Assembly (NCBI GenBank): GCA_027596075.1
Contig: JADGJC010000110.1
Location: 45,038 to 109,037 of the forward strand
Length of the DNA stretch: 64,000 nucleotides
Source of the DNA: Rhizophlyctis rosea
Taxonomy: Eukaryota > Chytridiomycota > Chytridiomycetes > Rhizophlyctidales > Rhizophlyctidaceae
Direction: 5' to 3'
The position numbers and the translations under genes were made by a program. Each line of letters opens with the position of its first letter. Within the stretch, counting starts at the first letter, position 1. The notes beneath the pieces are model-generated. The model saw only the letters and a program-made list of their open reading frames with translations. It made no database searches and was not told the DNA's origin. Below, piece after piece: positions 57,971 through 64,000 of this stretch.

Positions 57971-60562
57971 GACAGTTTTTGTTTCGAAAACCCGGATGGT
58001 GGTGCATGTTTGAGATTATCAGTATTTCCTTTTATGTAGTGCGTCCTATGTCTTTAGGACTTGGTAGTTTCCGTATGAGGCTTTGATTTGTTGCACTATT
58101 TTTCTTGACTTATATATTTAGTGCTTTACCTTCCGCGGGATCTTGCACAATTTCCATGCTGCATTGGCACTTTCGTTTGGAAAGGTCTTAGGTAATTTCA
58201 TTCTTTGTGTGATTGGGCGGATATGCCGAATTGCCGCTCCTTCTTTCCAGCGTATCTTTGATGATTTGTCATACACAACCAAGCAGGTTCATCTGTTGCC
58301 GCCCGATAGGGCATTCTATCCACCTCGTCTCCTTTGGTAGGTCCTTTGGTAGGTCGGTCTCCTTTCTCCGCTTGATGAAGCGCTGATAACAAGTGTGAAC
58401 TCGAGGACACATAGTAGGTAACTTAGGTAGTCAAATAAGGCGGAATAGTCAGGTCGTCCAGAACTTGACGAACGCAACAGAATGGAAAGATATCAATATT
58501 ACGTAAATAGGTCGTACCGCCTATACAAGAAGGACGAAAGTTCCCCTGCTTTCGCGACTTCCTTTTTTCACCTCCCCCAAAATCCCTTGGGATCATTCAA
58601 GGGACCGTTTGGAGGGGAGAATCATTGGAACAAACTTGACCATCTTAGAATAGACTTCAGGAAGGCGGACACACCTGTAGTTTGAACTCGGACATTCGGA
58701 TAAAGTACAAGCTCATGACTTAGCGAAGAACACGGATGCGTGTTGGTCAGACATGGTAGTGTATTCAAATATCACAGTCATGTGCGTTGTGCTCATGGAC
58801 AATGCATAAAAACACGCCTTTGCTGAGCTCAACGATTGTATTCACCCGCTGGAATTCAACAAAAATGACAATGGCCAAGTCCATAATTGAATGAGTTTGC
58901 CTTTTCGCCAACCTTTGTTGAAAAGGTATGAATGCCCACTAGACTTTTCTGGTGCAAGGCGGGCTGCAGTCATATACATTGCGGAGAGGTAGCAATAGAT
59001 AAATTCACTGTTCGTGGGATTCTCTTTAATAGTGCAGGCCTCGTTGCGTCCTTCCCTTTATATGGTTGGCATCTGGGGAAGAAGTTGGAATGGGATTGAA
59101 ACGTGGATGTCTTGGCAATCTTGGGAAGTTGCACACATGAATGTCTGTGCATAATGATGTTTAGTTCATCAGCTTTTGATATATCATTCTTTTTTGCGAG
59201 TCGCGATCGCTCTAACTCGTCTGCTTACAAAGCGCGAATATAACTAATATACCTCAGTAAAGGGCACAGAGGGCATCGCCCCCAACACATACTACATGCA
59301 CTCCATCCCTTTCACAGAGCATAAGGAAATCTTACAGGCTCAAGCGTCCCCATCTCCTTGTTCACGCGAGAACATACTTGTTGACGGATCGCATCCAGGA
59401 CTCCCTTATGCATGTTTTTGCGTCGTGCACCCGGACATTCAAAGGCGTGTTGCTATTCGGTATACTCCCGCCTGTTCTTGATTGGGATAATCAATTTCCG
59501 TGATGTCTTGGCCGTGGAATCTCGCAACTTTTTTCTACATAGGTTTGATATGTGCATGCATTTTCTCTGCTCCACACTGCGTGGTGGAATTGAGAAAGTC
59601 AGACAAGCGATCTAATCCACCCAGTGGGCCCTGTCTCTATGGGTTACGGGGCCGCAGATGAAGGTCTGACATTCTCATCTGGTTCATGGCATTCCTGGTG
59701 TGAGACCTGAGTGCAAAGTCGTCATGTCATGGCATACCTAAATCTCAGATGATCAAAGCACATGCTACTGGCTGAACGGGATCGCACACCACGATTGTCG
59801 GGTTGGGGACTCGGCCGAAACGCTTTTGGGAGTGCATTAGGGTTTTCATCCCAGATGAAATGAGGTTCAGTACTTGCCCGGCAACTCTGGCGGATGACAT
59901 CGTCTATTCCGTTGGTCATGGGCTCCATCGAAAGACACATCCCCATTCCGATGCAAACGATGAACATTCAACGCATTACAGTCTTTTGGAATCCCTTGGA
60001 TCGTTTGACCACTTTGTCTTTGAACTTTCGGATGGCATAGCTCATTTTGTCATCTTGACAAAATGCAGTGGCAGTGACTCGAATCTAATCGTAAGCATTG
60101 ACCGGATCCGGGGAGCACAGGTACAACTCCATGATGGCATGGCCCCCTCCCCTCACAAATGAAATGTGACCTTCGACCTAATCCTTTAGTTTCCTTTTCT
60201 CCACTTGTGACATCACATCTCCCAAAAAGAAGGGAACAGTGTTGCGGTTGAAGATGATACGAAGTCTATCCTCGAAAACAATGCAGGTTCATCAATCAAG
60301 ATCAATAGCCAGAGATAGCGCGCTTAGCTACGCGTGCTTTCCCACCCGCTTCAAGCACATTTCGACATTCTCATTCTCGGGATAAAGGCAATGAAGAGGC
60401 AAAATCTAACAGGACGCGGGGTATAGACTGGCGATATGTCAATGATTGCCCTGCTTGAAAATCATGTATGGTCGTGAAGCAGCATGTTGAAGTGGTGAAA
60501 TGATCTACAGCAGGGCAACTCGGGCCTAGAGGCTATCCATCCATCGAGCCACAAGGGAGGCT
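57971..60562. other. intergenic
   Basis: No supported gene. The forward frame 59803-60162 (119 codons) has no motif or neighbouring exon and is not called. Confidence 0.45.
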
Positions 60563-62039
60563 GCTATGTTGAGCGGCACCTTTCGAATGGGAAACTCAGA
60601 GTACCGTTCATGATGCTCTTTAGAAGTAATAGAAGGAGATCACTTAATGATAATAAAAACATCATATGCCAGTTGTACTGTGTGCAAGTAATCGGTTGTA
60701 TTGCGGGAATATATACACTTATGTACTTGAAACGGACTTCGCAAACGATTTCGTCGTCGGCCGTAGCCAGCTATGAATGATCAACTTAGTTAAGGAAACC
60801 GGCGGCAAGACGCTAAACCTGAAAATACTCACGGCAGCAAGAACAGTCGAACCATCGGCGTCACAAAACTGAAATATTTACAGGTCATGTCAGCAAACCG
60901 AGTAATTACTGTTGATGCTTTCATGAACACTTACAGCACCAACGATATCCGAATCGTAAACTGGCAGATTTCCCGCCGTCTCGAAGACCAAGTTCTCGCG
61001 GGGAAGGTAGTGGACTGGAAAAACCAACGTACCAGTGAGATGAACTTGACTTGAAAACAGGCAGGAGAGGAAAACGTACGGTCGGCGTAAGCCGCAAAGT
61101 GGTCCTTGAACTATTGAGTGGAATGAAAGTAATATGAATGGATGAGTTGATGTCTTTTCCAAATGCATTCTTCGCATTATTGTGGATGAATAGCAGGGAA
61201 AACTGCCTACCTCATCATGGGTCTTCGCAACCATCTGTACTGTTTGACCCCTTTCGTTCCGGATGGAGAAGGCCACGTCCAGGTTGGGGGTGAATTTTGG
61301 CAGGGGGCGGGCGACGAACGCCTCTTCCTTCTCTTCTTCCTCCGTCTTTTCATCGTCATCCACCGGGTCGACCGCCATGGGGGGTGGGGCGACGAGGGCT
61401 GGGCCGGCAGGGGCCGGAATTGGCGCGGGAGGGGGTGTCGGGGCGGGTGCGGGTGTCGGGGCAGGGGCCGGTGTCGGGACGGGGGCCGGTGTCGGGACGG
61501 GGGCGGGTCTCGGGGCGGGGGCGGGTGTCGGGGCGAGGGTACCAGTAGGAGCTGGTGCAGCAACTGACAATGCCTGGTGAGAAAAGCTAGTCAGCAACCT
61601 TCAAACCTAAGCTCATAACGTGAACCGAACGTACGCTCATGTTGCTTGTGATGCCTGTGCGGTTCCGCGAAGCAGCAGCAAGGAGTAGAGCTGCAATCAA
61701 AGACGAGAACAGTCAATTGACCGAGAGCTAGCGAGTAAAGGGCTGCAGCCAACAAGGAACAGCGAAGAAACTAGGGTATTATGTGAAAAAGTACATACCG
61801 GATCTCCGCGGAGGCCCCTGGCCAGCGTTGCGGTTTTGACGAGGAGGAGGGAGCGCTGTTGTGTTGAAAGTTATCAGCAAGAAGAAGTGTGGTATCAAAC
61901 GAAGTCTTGAACACATACGTTGTGGAGGGTTGGGAGTGGGTGCGGCTTGCTGGTGAAGAGAGGAAACGAGTCAGTTGAGTTGTGTGCACTATGAGCTATT
62001 GCCTATGGTGAAACGTACTTGTTGACGTTCGTGGCGCCA
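60563..62039 (-). CDS. Pro-Ala-repeat protein with acidic centre and unknown C-terminal domain, 5' and 3' ends unsure
   Basis: Minus-strand exons 62039-62019, 61949-61919, 61855-61799, 61690-61635, 61573-61211, 61110-61080 and 61014-60935 are phase-consistent, with standard donors (GTACG, GTATG, GTAGG). The N-terminal part is PPPRQNRNAGQGPPRR. It is followed by about 60 residues of (P-A-P-T/V) repeats, an acidic block (DPVDDDEKTEEEEKEEA), LPKFTPNLDVAFSIRNERG, FKDHFAAYAD and YLPRENLVFETAGNLPVYDS. The next blocks, DADGSTVL (60869-60833) and ATADDEIVCEVRFKY (after 60775), look conserved but need a one-base shift to join. The T3 run at about 60840 is the likely site. No ATG is assigned at the 5' end, and the stop is not certain. 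No family recognised; the repeat region is probably disordered or cell-surface-like. Confidence 0.55.
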
Positions 62040-63439
62040 CTGCCGGTATGTGCAAAACCCATGCTCCGATGTTTAGGTTGAGCATTTGGAGGGTCGGTCT
62101 TGAAGTCCTGAGCGATCACGGACAAAAGGTTGAAAGGGGCGCTATCGGATGGGTGGACTTCTGACAGCAACGGATTCTATTAGCGGTGAGGCTTCTTGAC
62201 ACCAGTTTGGAAGGCGGACTTTGCGGGTGGTTGGGTAGTTGCGAGTGATGGTGTTGCTTGTATATAGTTTGCGGTTGAAATCGGTGAGGATGATAGTGGT
62301 GAATTGGGAGAGTGAAGAAAAAAGAATAGAAAGGGGAAGCGATGACCTGCCAGCAATATGTCGGAAGTTGGGATGGTCAGATCAGTTCATGTTTGGCATC
62401 CGCAGCAGGTGCAGTTTTGCTGCGGGGGGGACAGTGATTATTGGCAGTTTGCCAAGACACTTGCTAATACAGTTTGGTGGATTGACGGTGACTGTGCCAC
62501 ACATATCTTCCCTAGTTGTGCCCGCACCGTATCATTTGATCTGGCGAAGGGACCCCAGTTTCCCTTTTTGTCAGTTTTGGGGTCCACCCATGATTCGCCA
62601 CCAGGATTGGATCGTGCTGTCTCTCTTAGTCTGAACGAAGCGGACGCGTCCGCAACGAACACATACAATCCATCCAGGATCCAAGCTCGACGTCATTCCC
62701 CTCATCTTGTTGACGAGTCCTTGCAAAGCATGGTATGACAAGGAAAGAATGCTTTCCTCTCTCTCAGTCAATACGCAGTGAGCCTGTCAATCGAGGAACA
62801 CGCCACATACGGGATAGAAACCCGTTTCGTTAACGGAGTGCTTTGAATTTTCCATTACCACACCTGCAAGGCTGATAGGAACAAGGGCTGCTGTGTTAGA
62901 CCTTCCATGATGTTTCCCGCTTCCATGAATACGCAGAACTCCGATAGACTCAATAATGTTGGCGAGTTTGGTGTAGAATCATGGTGCATAGGACCCCTCA
63001 TAGGACCCTCGGTGTTGGAGCATTTCATCTTTCTGCGCCGCGCGCACCACCATGCGCCATGCCACAGCTCACGCGATCAGCCACGTCACAGCCACGTTAT
63101 CGGATCTTTGGGGCTATTTTTACACACACAAAAGTACACACCAGGCACTATACTACTAGTAGCTACTAGTTGTTCACGCCCACCGCTATATACTATCCTT
63201 ATGTGTCATACACGTAACTGCGTTTACTGCCTATTATTGGCAGGTTTGGGAGAGGAGCGTGGTGGGTAAAACACGTCGCGTTACTATGCTTTTGCAAAAG
63301 ATAGGGTCATCTGACCAGCCAGAACAGCCACCCCGATCTGAAAATAGGTACCCCTTCACATACTATTACTGGACACCGACGACCAACGTGCTCTCCTCCC
63401 TAATCTTCCATTCACCTCGCGGCTCCTCACCGTCAAAGT
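62040..63439. other. intergenic, may hold 5' exon of the Pro-Ala-repeat gene
   Basis: No supported gene. The missing first exon of the minus-strand gene is expected within a few hundred bases of 62040. Confidence 0.4.
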
Positions 63440-64000
63440 TCACCCCCACAGCCTCCCGCCAACACAGGGCGGACGTCGCAACGCGCGGTCAAGCACTTCA
63501 GATGGACAGCAATTGGGTTTTCAGGATGGGCTGAAGACAAATTGGGGATATGGGAATGCCAAAGATGTACGTGGCAGAATGGAAGATATGCTTCGACCCT
63601 TTGAAGCTCGCAAATGTTGACAAACCGGATATCATAGGTTGGTCAGTGGCGCTGGTAACATCAAGTTGACAAAAAAATGCAAAAGTTTTTCTCAACGAAA
63701 TGGTATGCAATCAATATGTCCCGTCCAACCGATTGTGTGGTGATACTCATGATTGTATCGGCATTCTAGCAAATTCAAAACCCCACCGCCGCAATCATTG
63801 CACGTGCCGCCACCGCGCAGGACGAAATCACAGCAGACGGGACCACTTCCAATGTTTTGATGATTGCAGAGCTAATAAAACAAGCGGAGCGGGACGTCTC
63901 TGAAGAACTGCATCCGCGTGTCATCACGGAAGGATTTCATATTGCAAAGAAGGCTTTGGAGGTAGCCGACAGTCTTTTGGTTTCATGTATTTTTCAAAGA
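63440..64000 (+). pseudogene. damaged CCT6 (TCP-1 zeta, group II chaperonin) copy, cut by the right edge
   Basis: The exon from 63770 reads [20 protein letters not shown], then [17 protein letters not shown] and [17 protein letters not shown], the apical start of CCT zeta with the ATP-binding GDGTT motif as ADGTT. Upstream, ADVATRGQALQM (about 63471-63506), DGLKTN (63521-63540) and LVSGAGNIKLTK (about 63640-63675) match the chaperonin N-terminus, but they lie in different frames. At 63670-63690 the lengths of A and G runs differ from the expected codons, with a net gain of one base, and at least one more shift is needed near 63545. A 60-bp unrelated stretch (63570-63632) sits inside the expected loop and may be an intron. 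CCT6 is normally single-copy and essential, so this looks like a decaying duplicate; uncorrected homopolymer errors are the alternative. Confidence 0.72.

Noticed and set aside
61217..61580. Forward Gly/Arg-rich and Ala/Gly-rich frames
   Set aside because: Antisense shadows of the Pro-Ala repeat on the minus strand.
1..64000. CRISPR arrays, bacterial operons, viral or plasmid genes
   Set aside because: No regularly spaced direct repeats, Shine-Dalgarno-linked gene strings, capsid, integrase or reverse-transc
riptase motifs were found; the spliced genes point to a fungal nuclear genome.

Overview
The window looks like nuclear DNA of a fungus, most likely an early-diverging, chytrid-like lineage. 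The sequence supports this through multi-exon genes with short introns (about 45-100 bp, GT(A/G)AGT donors, occasional TACTAAC branch sites, CAG/TAG acceptors), a secreted exo-beta-1,3-glucanase, a Dal5-type permease and kinase-plus-GTPase proteins. The phylum is an inference. I rebuilt exon structures by hand, checking splice consensus and reading phase at each junction.

Left part (1-16 kb): a four-exon membrane protein (-), an allantoate/carboxylate-type MFS permease (-) divergent from a TauD-family Fe(II)/2-oxoglutarate dioxygenase (+), an SP-RING (MIZ) SUMO-ligase-like gene (+), and the first member (A) of an unnamed half-LIM-finger family (-).

Middle (16-37 kb): a gene desert of about 17 kb. 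It holds a 491-bp element with terminal inverted repeats and a tRNA-like A-box/B-box/T6 core, plus a related diverged copy near 24 kb. After it come a protein built from two copies of an undescribed Cys-containing domain (33.3-34.3 kb) and a relic of a Rho-type GTPase first exon (36.7 kb).

Right part (37-64 kb): an intact GH5 exo-1,3-beta-glucanase, an 822-residue kinase / middle domain / Rho-like GTPase fusion, a CK2-beta-like exon fragment, half-LIM gene B, and disabled copies of Vps74/GOLPH3 and of a coiled-coil gene. These are followed by a 5S-like relic, a second SP-RING gene, a Pro-Ala-repeat protein and, at the right edge, a damaged CCT6 (TCP-1 zeta) copy.

Two themes stand out. First, two gene families (SP-RING with SUMO-interacting motifs, and the half-LIM family) each occur twice in 50 kb. 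Second, several genes that are normally essential and single-copy (Vps74, CCT6, possibly CK2-beta and Rho) are present as broken copies, next to long genes that read through cleanly. This suggests a duplicated, decaying, repeat-rich segment rather than a core chromosome arm. The best candidates for something undescribed are the kinase-GTPase fusion, the half-LIM family and the TIR/Pol III element.
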